From: Streptomyces canus
Lineage (GTDB): Bacteria; Actinomycetota; Actinomycetes; Streptomycetales; Streptomycetaceae
NCBI RefSeq assembly: GCF_041435015.1
Contig: NZ_CP107989.1
Span: 9,114,001 to 9,178,000, forward strand
Direction of reading: 5' to 3'
DNA length: 64,000 nt
The notes under the pieces are model-generated. The model was given only the letters and a program-made list of their open reading frames with translations. It made no database searches and had not been told where the DNA came from. Numbering within the stretch: the stretch's first letter is position 1; each line of letters begins with the position of its first letter. Made by a program: the position numbers and the translations under genes. Positions 18,084 to 26,356 of this stretch are shown piece after piece.

Positions 18084-18869
18084 ATGCCCGCCAAGAACCT
18101 CACCGCCAACCGCGCCGCCCTCGGCCACCGCGTCGGCTACGCCCTGCGTCACCCCGACCGCGTGCCCCGCCATGTGGCCCGCGCCGCCCGCGACCTGTGG
18201 CTGCGCCGCCGGCACCCGGACCACATCTCCTACTACCGCGCCGTGATGCGCTCCGACACCCGGACCGACCCGGAGGCGGCCGTCGGCAGCCGCAACCGGG
18301 AACGCTGGCTGGCGCTCGGGGCGATGCAGTTCGACTACCTCCTCGGCCACGGGCTGCGGCCCGAGCACCGCATGCTGGAGATCGGCTGCGGCAACCTGCG
18401 CGGCGGCTGGCGGTTCATCCGCCACCTGGAGCCCGGGCACTACCACGGCATCGACATCTCGCCCGACATCCTCTTCGCCGCGCAGCACACGATCGTCGAC
18501 ATGTCCCTTCAGAAGCGGCTGCCGAACCTCACCCCGGTGCGCGACCTGACGCTGCGGTTCCTGCCGGACGCCCACTTCGACGTCGTCCACGCGCACAGTG
18601 TCTTCTCGCACTCGCCGCTCCCGGTCATCGAGGAGTGTCTGGCCAACGTCGGCCGGGTGCTCGCCCCGGGCGGCTGGTTCGACTTCACCTTCGACCGCAC
18701 CGAGGGCGAGGAGCACCACGTGCTCCGGGAGGACTTCTACTACCGCGTCGAGACGCTCGTCGAGCTGGCCGAAAAGCACGGACTGCGGGCCCGGTTCATG
18801 GACGACTGGGAGGAACTCCCGCACGGCCAGTCCAAGATCCGGGTGACGCACGGGGAGGCGAGCCGGTGA
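18084..18869 (+). CDS. SAM-dependent class I methyltransferase
   Basis: A 261-residue methyltransferase. Motif I is MLEIGCGNLRGG (residues 97-108), followed by YHGIDISPDIL as the acidic loop and FDVVHAHSVFSH as motif IV. The N-terminal 75 residues are Arg-rich and helical. Substrate unknown. ATG 18084 has GAAAGG upstream. The motif arrangement resembles methyltransferases in polysaccharide clusters, which would fit the DegT and FemAB-like genes nearby, although it lies on the other strand beyond the two-component system. Confidence 0.8.
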   Translation: MPAKNLTANRAALGHRVGYALRHPDRVPRHVARAARDLWLRRRHPDHISYYRAVMRSDTRTDPEAAVGSRNRERWLALGAMQFDYLLGHGLRPEHRMLEIGCGNLRGGWRFIRHLEPGHYHGIDISPDILFAAQHTIVDMSLQKRLPNLTPVRDLTLRFLPDAHFDVVHAHSVFSHSPLPVIEECLANVGRVLAPGGWFDFTFDRTEGEEHHVLREDFYYRVETLVELAEKHGLRARFMDDWEELPHGQSKIRVTHGEASR

Positions 18870-18921
18870 GGCCGGCGGAAATCGCCTACCGCTGGGGCCG
18901 GTGAGGGCACAGACTCCTCCC

Positions 18922-19539
18922 ATGGCTGACATGGGGGAGTTCCGGGACGCGGTCACGTCGTGGGCGGCCGGTGGCCCCGGCGACCCGGCACGCGAACTGG
19001 CCGCGCGGCTGTCCGTGAGGACCGTCGTCCTGCTCGAAGGGCCGAGCGATGTGGCGGCGGTCGACGCGCTGGCCGCGAGCCGTGGCCGGAACCTCGCCGC
19101 CGAGGGGCTCTGCGTCCTGGCGATGGGCGGGGCGATGAGCGTCGGCCGCTTCGCGGGCCTGCTCGGTCCGTCGGGCCTGGGCCTGCGTCTGACGGGACTG
19201 TGCGACGAGCGGGAACGGCCCTTCTACGCCCGGGGCTGGGAGCGGGCCGGCGCGGCGCCGGACGGGTACTTCGTCTGCGCGGCGGACCTGGAGGACGAAC
19301 TCATCCGCGCGCTGGGTGTGCCACGGGTGAAGGAACTCGTGCGCGAGGAGGGTGACCTGCGGCCCCTGCAGACCTTCCTGTCCCAGCCCGCCCAGCGGGA
19401 CCGCACTGCTCAGCAGCAGTTGCGGCGCTTCCTCGGAACGAAGAAGGGACGCAAGATCCACTACGGCCGCGTCCTCGTCGAGGCCCTCGACCCCGAGCGC
19501 GTGCCCGCCCCGCTCGACGACCTGTTCGCGGCGCTCTGA
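18922..19539 (+). CDS. Stand-alone TOPRIM-domain protein (OLD-like)
   Basis: A 205-residue protein whose first half matches the TOPRIM fold of OLD-family nucleases: VVLLEGPSDVAAVDALA supplies the catalytic Glu and the GPSD turn, AMGGAMSVGRF follows, and LTGLCDERE would give the acidic strand (D-x-D is replaced here by CDERE). There is no ABC ATPase domain, unlike canonical OLD proteins. Such single-domain members are common in Streptomyces and uncharacterised. ATG 18922 gives the best fit to the domain; GTG 18901 is an upstream alternative. The gene follows the methyltransferase by 52 bp. Confidence 0.65.
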   Translation: MADMGEFRDAVTSWAAGGPGDPARELAARLSVRTVVLLEGPSDVAAVDALAASRGRNLAAEGLCVLAMGGAMSVGRFAGLLGPSGLGLRLTGLCDERERPFYARGWERAGAAPDGYFVCAADLEDELIRALGVPRVKELVREEGDLRPLQTFLSQPAQRDRTAQQQLRRFLGTKKGRKIHYGRVLVEALDPERVPAPLDDLFAAL

Positions 19540-19602
19540 CCGGGGGCTCTCCCGCACACCCGGAGCACCGGAAGGCGTGTGCGGAGGCGAGCACGCCGAA
19601 TT

Positions 19603-19619
19603 ACTTGCGTCAGGCAAGT
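19603..19619. promoter_or_regulatory. Inverted repeat ACTTGC-N5-GCAAGT (MarR/TetR-like operator candidate)
   Basis: ACTTGC (19603-19608) and GCAAGT (19614-19619) form a perfect 6-bp inverted repeat with a 5-bp spacer. It lies 148 bases upstream of the carbohydrate operon start and after the TOPRIM gene. The half-site spacing suits a dimeric winged-helix regulator. No regulator gene is adjacent. Confidence 0.5.
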
Positions 19620-19710
19620 GAACGGGCTGTGTGCGTGGCGTGTTCACCGATATCACTGCCCGGGGTCTTGTTAGGACAATCGCCGGGGATCTAGGGTCGA
19701 CTCCGGGAGA

Positions 19711-19722
19711 GCAAGCGCTTTC
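19711..19722. promoter_or_regulatory. LacI/GalR-type operator candidate GCAAGCGCTTTC
   Basis: GCAAGCGCTTTC has the central CG and near-dyad symmetry of LacI/CcpA-type operators (one mismatch from GAAAGCGCTTTC). It is 45 bases upstream of the first gene of the carbohydrate operon, a position suitable for repression. The core differs from the AAAACGTTTT boxes at 3.5 and 8.6 kb, so another LacI protein, encoded elsewhere, is probably responsible. Confidence 0.6.
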
Positions 19723-19766
19723 CCCGCATGCCGGCGTCCCCTTGCCGGACGTCCGAGGAGGACCGT

Positions 19767-20879
19767 ATGCCCCGTCCAGCCCGCCGCCGCGTAGCCGTGG
19801 TCGGCACCGGCGCCATCGTCAGCGGCAGCCATCTGTCCGCGCTCAGGGTCCACGCCGAGCGCACAGAACTGGTCGCCGCCGTCGACGTGGACCAGGGCAG
19901 ACTCGACGCCTTCCGGGAACTCGCGGGCGGCGAGGTCGCCGGGTACACCTCCATGGCCGAGATGCTGGACGCGGCACGCCCCGACCTGGTCCTCATCGGC
20001 ACCCCGCCGTCGCTGCACCGGGAGCAGACGGTGGCCGCCCTCAAGGCGGGTGCCTGGGTGCTGTGCGAGAAGCCGCTGACCCTGTCGCTCGCCGAGTACG
20101 ACGAGATCGCGGCGGCCGAGGAGGCGTCCGGGGCCTACGCCTCCGTGGTCTTCCAGCACCGCTACGGCTCCGGCGCCGTCCACGCGCGCGAGCTGATCAC
20201 GAGCGGCGAGCTGGGCGCCCCGCGTGTCGCGCACTGTCAGACGACCTGGTACCGGGACGCCGCCTACTACGCCGTACCGTGGCGCGGGACGTGGGCCAGT
20301 GAGGGCGGCGGCCCCACCATGGGCCACGGCATCCACCAGTACGACCTGCTGCTGCACCTGCTCGGCCCGTGGGCGGAGATCCGCGCGATGGCGGCCCGGC
20401 TGGTCCACGACACCGAGAGCGAGGACGTCTCCACGGCCCTCGTCCGGTTCGAGAACGGCGCCCTCGCCACCGTCGTCAACAGTGTGTTGTCACCCGACGA
20501 GGTGAGCCGCATCCGCATCGACTGTGCCGACGCGACCGTCGAACTCACCCACCTGTACGGGCACCGCAACCAGGACTGGACCTACACCCCCGCCCCCCAC
20601 GTGGCCGCCGACCGCGTCGACGCCTGGCGTACGCCCGCCGCCGACGTGCCCAGCTCGCACGCGGCCCAGCTCGGCGCGCTCCTCGACGCGTACGACAACG
20701 GTGTCAGGCCTCCCGGTAGCGGCGCCGACGCACGTGCCACCCTCGAGTTCGCCGCCGCGCTCTACAAGTCCGCGTTCACGGGCCGGCCCGTGCACGCCGG
20801 CGAGATCGCGCCGGGCGACCCCTTCTACCCGGCCATGCACGGCGACCACCCCCACTGGGCCCCCAAGGAGCGCGCATGA
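19767..20879 (+). CDS. Gfo/Idh/MocA-family oxidoreductase
   Basis: A 370-residue NAD(P)-dependent oxidoreductase acting on sugars or inositols. The nucleotide-binding loop is VAVVGTGAIVSGSH (residues 9-22), and the catalytic EKP triad is in VLCEKPLTLS near residue 98. The C-terminal beta-sandwich carries the active-site His region MGHGIHQYDLLLHLLG near residue 190. ATG 19767 follows GAGGAGG. It is the first gene of a seven-gene operon and overlaps the next by ATGA. Oxidation of the imported sugar or its derivative is the probable role. Confidence 0.9.
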   Translation: MPRPARRRVAVVGTGAIVSGSHLSALRVHAERTELVAAVDVDQGRLDAFRELAGGEVAGYTSMAEMLDAARPDLVLIGTPPSLHREQTVAALKAGAWVLCEKPLTLSLAEYDEIAAAEEASGAYASVVFQHRYGSGAVHARELITSGELGAPRVAHCQTTWYRDAAYYAVPWRGTWASEGGGPTMGHGIHQYDLLLHLLGPWAEIRAMAARLVHDTESEDVSTALVRFENGALATVVNSVLSPDEVSRIRIDCADATVELTHLYGHRNQDWTYTPAPHVAADRVDAWRTPAADVPSSHAAQLGALLDAYDNGVRPPGSGADARATLEFAAALYKSAFTGRPVHAGEIAPGDPFYPAMHGDHPHWAPKERA

Positions 20880-21802
20880 GCATCCGCGTCAGCCACGTCC
20901 ACGGCGAGCACATCGCCGTCGAGGCGGCGAACGGCACGGAGATCCTCCGCTACGTCTACCGACCCGACCCCGAGGCCTTCGAGGCGAAGAAGCCCTACGC
21001 CCACCCGGTGCGCACCCTCGGCGGCCGCACGGTGACCGGCTACCGTCCCAACGACCACCGCTGGCACAAGGGTCTGCAGATGACCGCGAGCCATCTGTCG
21101 GGGCAGAATTTCTGGGGCGGCAACTGCTATGTCCACGGGCAGGGCTATCTGCCCCTGCCGGAGCGGGTCGGCTCGATGCGGCACGACGGGTTCCCGGTGC
21201 TGTCGGTCGAGGACGACCGGCTCACCGTCGCCGAGGAGCTCACCTGGGTGGAGAACGGCGGAACCGAGTGGGCGCGCGAAGTCCGCGGCATCACCGTCCA
21301 CTCCGTCGACGAGGAGTCCGGCTCCTGGGCGCTGGACTGGTCGATCCGCCTCACCAACACCCGCGACGAGCCGCTCGCCTTCGGTTCCCCCACCACCGCG
21401 GGCCGTGAGATGGCGGGTTACACCGGACTCCAGTGGCGCGGCCCCCGCGACTTCACCGGTGGATCGGTCTTCGCCCCGGACACGGACGGGGACGCGGACA
21501 AGCTGATGGGCAGCCAGAGCCCCTGGCTCGCCTTCACCACCGAGCACGACGATGTGGACGCCCACTCCACGCTCGTCTTCGCGCACGCCCCCGAGAACCT
21601 CGACCCGCGGACCGCCGTCCACGAGTCGCACTGGTTCGTGCGTTCCGAGCCCTTCCCGACGGTCGCGTTCTCCTGGGCGTTCTTCGAGGAGTTCGAGCTG
21701 CCGCCTGGGGAGTCCTTCGAGTACCGCTACCGGCTCGTCGTGGCCGACGGTGCCTGGGACGAGGAACGCGTGTCCTCCTGTCTGGAAGGCCTGTCCTGGT
21801 GA
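20876..21802 (+). CDS. DUF6807 (PmoA-like) family protein
   Basis: A 308-residue beta-rich protein with the family's H-R-W-H-K-G-L segment (NDHRWHKGLQM, residues 60-70), the NFWGGNCYV block and a late ESHWFVRSEPFP element. PmoA-like proteins are found beside Gfo/Idh/MocA oxidoreductases in carbohydrate operons, and their enzymatic role is not established. Conserved His residues suggest a metal-dependent or sugar-binding function. It is coupled to genes on both sides by 4-bp overlaps. Confidence 0.8.
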   Translation: MSIRVSHVHGEHIAVEAANGTEILRYVYRPDPEAFEAKKPYAHPVRTLGGRTVTGYRPNDHRWHKGLQMTASHLSGQNFWGGNCYVHGQGYLPLPERVGSMRHDGFPVLSVEDDRLTVAEELTWVENGGTEWAREVRGITVHSVDEESGSWALDWSIRLTNTRDEPLAFGSPTTAGREMAGYTGLQWRGPRDFTGGSVFAPDTDGDADKLMGSQSPWLAFTTEHDDVDAHSTLVFAHAPENLDPRTAVHESHWFVRSEPFPTVAFSWAFFEEFELPPGESFEYRYRLVVADGAWDEERVSSCLEGLSW

Positions 21803-22548
21803 AGCCCGGTCTTCCGCACCCGCTGCCGGGCGCCGTGGGCCTGTCCCACCTGAGCGCCTACGACTGGGAGGCCATCGACGGCGTCTGCGGCGGCAGCCCG
21901 CATCTGCACCTGGTGTGCACGGAGGCCTACGTCGTCACCGGCGGCCGGGGCGCGGTGCAGACGCTGAGCCCCGACGGCTACCGGGAGATCCCCCTGGAGC
22001 CGGGCTCGATCGCCTGGTTCACACCGGGCACCGTGCACCGCATGGTCCAGGGCGGCGATCTGCGCATCACCGTGCTGATGCAGAACAGCGGTCTGCCCGA
22101 GGCCGGGGACGCCGTGTTCACCTTCCCGCCGGACGTGCTCGCCGACCCGTCGCGGTATGCCGAGGCCGCCCGGCTCCCGCCCGGTACGGGTCCGGAGACG
22201 GCCGCGGCCGCCCGCCGGCGCCGGGACCTCGCCGTCGAGGGCTACCTCGGCCTGCGCGAGGCACTGGCCACCGGAGACAACGGCCCGTATCTGGAGTTCC
22301 AGCGGGCCGCCGCCCGCCTGGTACGGGACAAGGTGCCCACCTGGCGCGAGCTGTGGCGGACCGGTGCCCTGGCCACCGCGGAGCGCACCGGCGCCCAACT
22401 CGACGCGCTGGCGTCCGGTGAACCGTCGTACCTCGGCGAGGCGACCGCCCACGAGGCCGCGCCGACCCGGCTCGGCGGCTTCGGGATGTGCGGCCGACGG
22501 GACGAGTACAACCTGCCCGGCACGACGCTGCCGTACGGCGGCGAGTAA
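21799..22548 (+). CDS. Cupin-domain protein of the carbohydrate operon
   Basis: A 249-residue protein. The N-terminal cupin contains SPHLHLVCTEAYVVTGG (first motif with His ligands) and GSIAWFTPGTVHRM (second motif). About 110 C-terminal helical residues of unknown role follow. It starts with GTG 21799 within the stop of the DUF6807 gene (GTGA). A sugar-binding, epimerase or isomerase function is plausible from context, but nothing decides between them. Confidence 0.75.
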   Translation: MKPGLPHPLPGAVGLSHLSAYDWEAIDGVCGGSPHLHLVCTEAYVVTGGRGAVQTLSPDGYREIPLEPGSIAWFTPGTVHRMVQGGDLRITVLMQNSGLPEAGDAVFTFPPDVLADPSRYAEAARLPPGTGPETAAAARRRRDLAVEGYLGLREALATGDNGPYLEFQRAAARLVRDKVPTWRELWRTGALATAERTGAQLDALASGEPSYLGEATAHEAAPTRLGGFGMCGRRDEYNLPGTTLPYGGE

Positions 22549-22619
22549 CACCGTTTGCACGGGGGGGAGTTCCGAGGGGGGCCGTAGAAAGTCCGAGGAA
22601 GGGATGAGGTGACCTCGGC

Positions 22620-23903
22620 ATGCCCGGACACAGGACAAAGGGGTTCTGCGCTTCGGCCGTCGCACTCGCGCTCTGCGCGCTGGCGGCCGGCTGCGGGGGC
22701 TCCGGGGAATCGGTCGGCGGCGGCAAGGTCGTGCTCCGCTACACGTGGTGGGGCAACCCCGACCGCGCGGAGCGCACCGAGCAGGCCGTCGCCCTGTTCG
22801 AGAAACAGCACCCGAACGTACAGGTGCAGACGTCGTTCTCGGGTTACGACGCCTACAAGCAGAAGCTCGCCGTCCAGGCCACGGGCGGCGACGCACCCGA
22901 CGTGATGCAGCTCGACTACCGCCAGATCGACCAGTACGCCTCCGGCGGGGTCCTGCTCGACCTGGCGAAGCAGAAGGCCGTACTGCGCACCTCCGAGATC
23001 GACTCAGGGCTGCTGGCCACCGGCCGCGTGGACGGCACCCAGTACGCGATCCCGCAGGGCCGGGGCACCGAGACCGTCGTCTACGACGTCAAGACCTGGA
23101 AGACCTCCGGGGTGCCGCTCCCCGCGCAGGGGTGGACCTGGGACGACTGGGCCCGGGCCGTGCGCGCGCTCGAGAAGAAGACGGGCGAACCCGGCGCCAC
23201 CGATCCCGGTCAGAGCGAGGACGCCTTCGAGGTCTGGCTGCGCGGACAGGGCAAGGCCCTCTACACCAAGGAGGGCGGACTGGGCTTCACCGCCGCCGAC
23301 CTCACCAAGTGGTGGACCTTCACCGACCGGTTGAGGCGCGAGGGTGCCGTCTCCCCGGCCGGGCAGACCACCCAGCTCGACGGCTCCGTGGAGAACACCC
23401 CGCTGGGCCGGGGCAAGGCGGTCTCCGACACCAACTGGGACGCTCCGTCGAGCGGTTATCTCGCGATCATTCCGACGGGGATCGCGCTGGCACCCATGCC
23501 GTCCGGCTCCGACGGCACACCGGGGCAGTACTTCAAGCCGTCGATGTTCCTCGGTGTCTCCGCCCACACCGGCCACGCCGAGGCCGCCGCCCAGCTCGTC
23601 GACTTCCTCCTCAACGACGAGGACGCGGCGAAGATCCTCGGCGCCACCCGCGGCATCCCCGTCAACGAGACCATCCGCAAGGAGACAGCGCCCCTACTCA
23701 AGGACTTCGACAAGACGGCCGCCGACTACCAGGCCTCCCTGGAAGGGAAGTTGAAGGACCCGCCGCAGGCCCCGCCCTCCGGCGACAACGCCCTGCAGAC
23801 CACCTTCCAGCGCGACTACGACCAGGTTTCCTACGAGCGTATGACGCCCCGCGAGGCGGCCGAGAACTACGTCACCGAGGCGAAGGCGGAGCTGAGGTCA
23901 TGA
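22620..23903 (+). CDS. Extracellular sugar-binding lipoprotein of an ABC importer
   Basis: A 427-residue family 1 solute-binding protein. The signal peptide ends in the lipobox LAAGC with lipidated Cys25 and is followed by a Gly/Ser-rich linker. The mature part starts with VVLRYTWWGNPDRAER and contains the typical GGDAPDVMQLDYRQIDQYA block. It binds the sugar outside the membrane and hands it to the two permeases encoded next (ATGA overlap). No ATPase gene is present in the operon, consistent with Streptomyces importers that share the MsiK ATPase. Confidence 0.93.
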   Translation: MPGHRTKGFCASAVALALCALAAGCGGSGESVGGGKVVLRYTWWGNPDRAERTEQAVALFEKQHPNVQVQTSFSGYDAYKQKLAVQATGGDAPDVMQLDYRQIDQYASGGVLLDLAKQKAVLRTSEIDSGLLATGRVDGTQYAIPQGRGTETVVYDVKTWKTSGVPLPAQGWTWDDWARAVRALEKKTGEPGATDPGQSEDAFEVWLRGQGKALYTKEGGLGFTAADLTKWWTFTDRLRREGAVSPAGQTTQLDGSVENTPLGRGKAVSDTNWDAPSSGYLAIIPTGIALAPMPSGSDGTPGQYFKPSMFLGVSAHTGHAEAAAQLVDFLLNDEDAAKILGATRGIPVNETIRKETAPLLKDFDKTAADYQASLEGKLKDPPQAPPSGDNALQTTFQRDYDQVSYERMTPREAAENYVTEAKAELRS

Positions 23904-24838
23904 CCACCACCGCGATCCCGACCGGGGAGAAGCGCGCCACGGCCCCCACCACGAAGCGCCCATCCAAGCGCGAACGCCAGGGCGCCGCCTGGGTGTTCCT
24001 CTCCCCGTGGGTCCTCGGCGCGACCGTCCTCACCCTGCTGCCGATGGCCGTCTCGCTGTACCTGTCCTTCACCGACTACAACCTCTTCGACCCGCCCCAC
24101 TGGGTGGGCCTGCGCAACTACACGCAGATGTTCACCGAGGACCCGCGCTACTGGCGATCCGTCACGACGACCCTGATGTACGTCGTGATAGCCGTGCCGC
24201 TCCAACTGGCCCTCGCGCTGGTCGTCGCGCTCGCCCTGAAGTCCATGAAACGCGGCAAGGCCTTCTACCGGTCCGCGTTCTACGCCCCCTCGCTGCTCGG
24301 CGCCTCCATGTCCATCGCCCTCGTCTGGCGTGCCGTCTTCAACGACGGCGGCACCGTGGACAACCTGTTCGGCACCGGCGGCTGGGTCAACAGGCCCGGC
24401 TGGGCACTGCTGGCCGTCGCGCTGCTGACGGTGTGGCAGTTCGGGGCGCCGATGGTCATCTTCCTCGCGGGTCTGCAACAGATACCGGCCGAGCTCTACG
24501 AAGCGGCGGCCGTCGACGGGGCCGGGACATGGCGGCAGTTCCTGTCCGTCACCGTGCCCATGCTGTCCCCGGTGCTCTTCTTCAACCTGGTCCTCCAGAC
24601 CATCCAGGCCTTCCAGGTCTTCACGCCCGCCTTCGCGGTGAGCGCGGGCAAGGGCGGCCCCGCCGACTCCACGCTCGTCTACACGATGTACCTCTACGAC
24701 CGCGGCTTCGTCGCCTCCCACATGGGCTACGCCTCCGCCATGGCCTGGGTGCTGCTGCTCGTCATCGGCGTCGTCACGGCGGTGCTGTTCCGCACCTCGC
24801 GTTCCTGGGTCTTCTACGCGTCCGAGGGGGACCGATGA
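23900..24838 (+). CDS. Sugar ABC transporter permease (MalF-like)
   Basis: A 312-residue CUT1-type permease with six membrane segments after a basic cytoplasmic N-terminus (PTTKRPSKRERQG). The ATPase-docking EAA loop is ELYEAAAVDGAGTWRQF near residue 205, followed by VTVPMLSPVLFF. It is the first of two permeases and overlaps both neighbours by ATGA. Confidence 0.95.
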   Translation: MTTTAIPTGEKRATAPTTKRPSKRERQGAAWVFLSPWVLGATVLTLLPMAVSLYLSFTDYNLFDPPHWVGLRNYTQMFTEDPRYWRSVTTTLMYVVIAVPLQLALALVVALALKSMKRGKAFYRSAFYAPSLLGASMSIALVWRAVFNDGGTVDNLFGTGGWVNRPGWALLAVALLTVWQFGAPMVIFLAGLQQIPAELYEAAAVDGAGTWRQFLSVTVPMLSPVLFFNLVLQTIQAFQVFTPAFAVSAGKGGPADSTLVYTMYLYDRGFVASHMGYASAMAWVLLLVIGVVTAVLFRTSRSWVFYASEGDR

Positions 24839-25701
24839 CCTCCATTTCAACTGCCGCCGCCCGCGAGCCCGTTCGCTGGGGTCGGGTCGCCCTGCACCTC
24901 GGCTGTCTGGCTGCCCTGCTCGTGATGCTCTACCCGCTGGCCTGGCTGCTCGCCACCTCGCTCAAGCCGGCCGACGAAGTGATCGCCAGCCTCGACCTGC
25001 TGCCCCGCCACCTGGAGTGGTCGAACTACGAGACCGCCTTCGAGGGCGTCAACGACGTCTCCATCTGGCGGCTGCTGTCCAACTCGCTGCTGATCGCCGG
25101 TGGCGCGGTCCTCGGCAACGTGATCAGCTGCTCGCTCGCCGCCTACGCCTTCGCCCGGCTGCGCTTCCGTTTCCGCGGCCCGATGTTCGCGTTCATGATC
25201 GCCACGATCATGCTGCCGCACCACGCGATCCTGATCCCGCAGTACATCATCTTCAACAAGCTCGGCATGGTGAACACCTACTGGCCGCTGATCCTGCCCA
25301 AGTTCCTGGCCACGGAGGCGTTCTTCGTCTTCCTCATCGTGCAGTTCATGCGCGGTCTGCCGCGTGAGCTGGAGGAGGCCGCCCGCATCGACGGCTGCGG
25401 GCCCTTCCGCAGCTTCTTCCAGATCGTGCTGCCGCTGACCAGGCCCGCGCTGATCACCACGGCGATCTTCACCTTCATCTGGACCTGGAACGACTTCTTC
25501 ACCCAGCTCATCTACCTCTTCGACCCGGACAAGTTCACGCTCACGCTCGCCCTCAGGTCGTTCGTGGACGCCTCCAGCCAGTCGGCGTTCGGCCCCATGT
25601 TCGCGATGTCGGTGATCGCGCTGCTGCCGATCGTGCTGTTCTTCCTCGCCTTCCAGCGGTTCCTGGTGGAGGGCATGGCGAGCTCGGGACTCAAGGGATG
25701 A
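24835..25701 (+). CDS. Sugar ABC transporter permease (MalG-like)
   Basis: A 288-residue CUT1-type permease with six membrane segments. The EAA loop is ELEEAARIDGCGPFRSF near residue 192, followed by QIVLPLTRPAL. It pairs with the upstream MalF-like protein. Its stop overlaps the start of the YesL-like gene (ATGA), so the operon continues. Confidence 0.95.
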   Translation: MTSISTAAAREPVRWGRVALHLGCLAALLVMLYPLAWLLATSLKPADEVIASLDLLPRHLEWSNYETAFEGVNDVSIWRLLSNSLLIAGGAVLGNVISCSLAAYAFARLRFRFRGPMFAFMIATIMLPHHAILIPQYIIFNKLGMVNTYWPLILPKFLATEAFFVFLIVQFMRGLPRELEEAARIDGCGPFRSFFQIVLPLTRPALITTAIFTFIWTWNDFFTQLIYLFDPDKFTLTLALRSFVDASSQSAFGPMFAMSVIALLPIVLFFLAFQRFLVEGMASSGLKG

Positions 25702-26300
25702 GCGGGATGCGTGCTCGTGAACCGGGCGAGGTCTTCGGGCCCAGGATGACCCTGTTCGCCGACATGCTGAGCGTCGGCCTGGCAACGGCACTGGTCTGCC
25801 TGCCCGTGGTGACGGTCCCGGCCGCGCTGTCGACCGCGTGTGCGGTCCTGCGGGGTGCGGGGGAGGGGCAACCGGCCACCGCGGGACGGTACTTCGCGGC
25901 GCTAGGGCGTCGGCTGCGGGCCGGTGACCTGGTGGCGGGCGCCGTCGCCCTGGCCGGTGCGCTGCTGTTCCTGGCAGACCTGGCGCTCGCCGGGGCCGGG
26001 TTGCCGGGGGCGTCGCTGTTCGCGGTGGTGGCCGCCGGCATCGGTGCGGTCGCCCTGGTGGTGGGCCTGCGGGCCTGTGCGCGCCCCGAGTCGCTCACCG
26101 ACTGGCCGGCCGCCGTGCGGGAGGCCGCGCGTGATGCCGTACGGGATGCCGGCGGGAGCGCCCTGGTGCTGCTCGCCGTGGCCACGGCGGCCCTGTGTGC
26201 CTGGATGCTGGTGCCGCTGGCCTTCCTCGTGCCCGGACCGTTGGCGCTCGCGCTCACCGCCGTACATGTCCGGCTCACTGCCCGGGAGACATTCGGCTGA
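25698..26300 (+). CDS. YesL/DUF624-like integral membrane protein
   Basis: A 200-residue protein with about five hydrophobic helices. Its start resembles YesL-type proteins (FADMLSVGLATALVCLPVVTVPAALST), small membrane proteins often coded next to CUT1 sugar importers in Firmicutes and actinobacteria. The role is unknown. It is the last gene of the operon and is followed immediately by a strong hairpin. Confidence 0.7.
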   Translation: MSGMRAREPGEVFGPRMTLFADMLSVGLATALVCLPVVTVPAALSTACAVLRGAGEGQPATAGRYFAALGRRLRAGDLVAGAVALAGALLFLADLALAGAGLPGASLFAVVAAGIGAVALVVGLRACARPESLTDWPAAVREAARDAVRDAGGSALVLLAVATAALCAWMLVPLAFLVPGPLALALTAVHVRLTARETFG

Positions 26301-26304
26301 GAGA

Positions 26305-26346
26305 CGGGCGGGCAGGGGCTCCGGAACCGGAGTCCCTGCCCGCCCG
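26305..26346. terminator. Bidirectional hairpin between the sugar operon and copA
   Basis: An almost perfect 20-bp stem (26305-26324 with 26327-26346, a single G-U pair) closed by AA lies between the convergent ends of the YesL-like gene and copA. It should terminate transcription from both sides. Confidence 0.85.
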
Positions 26347-26356
26347 GTCTGCCGGG

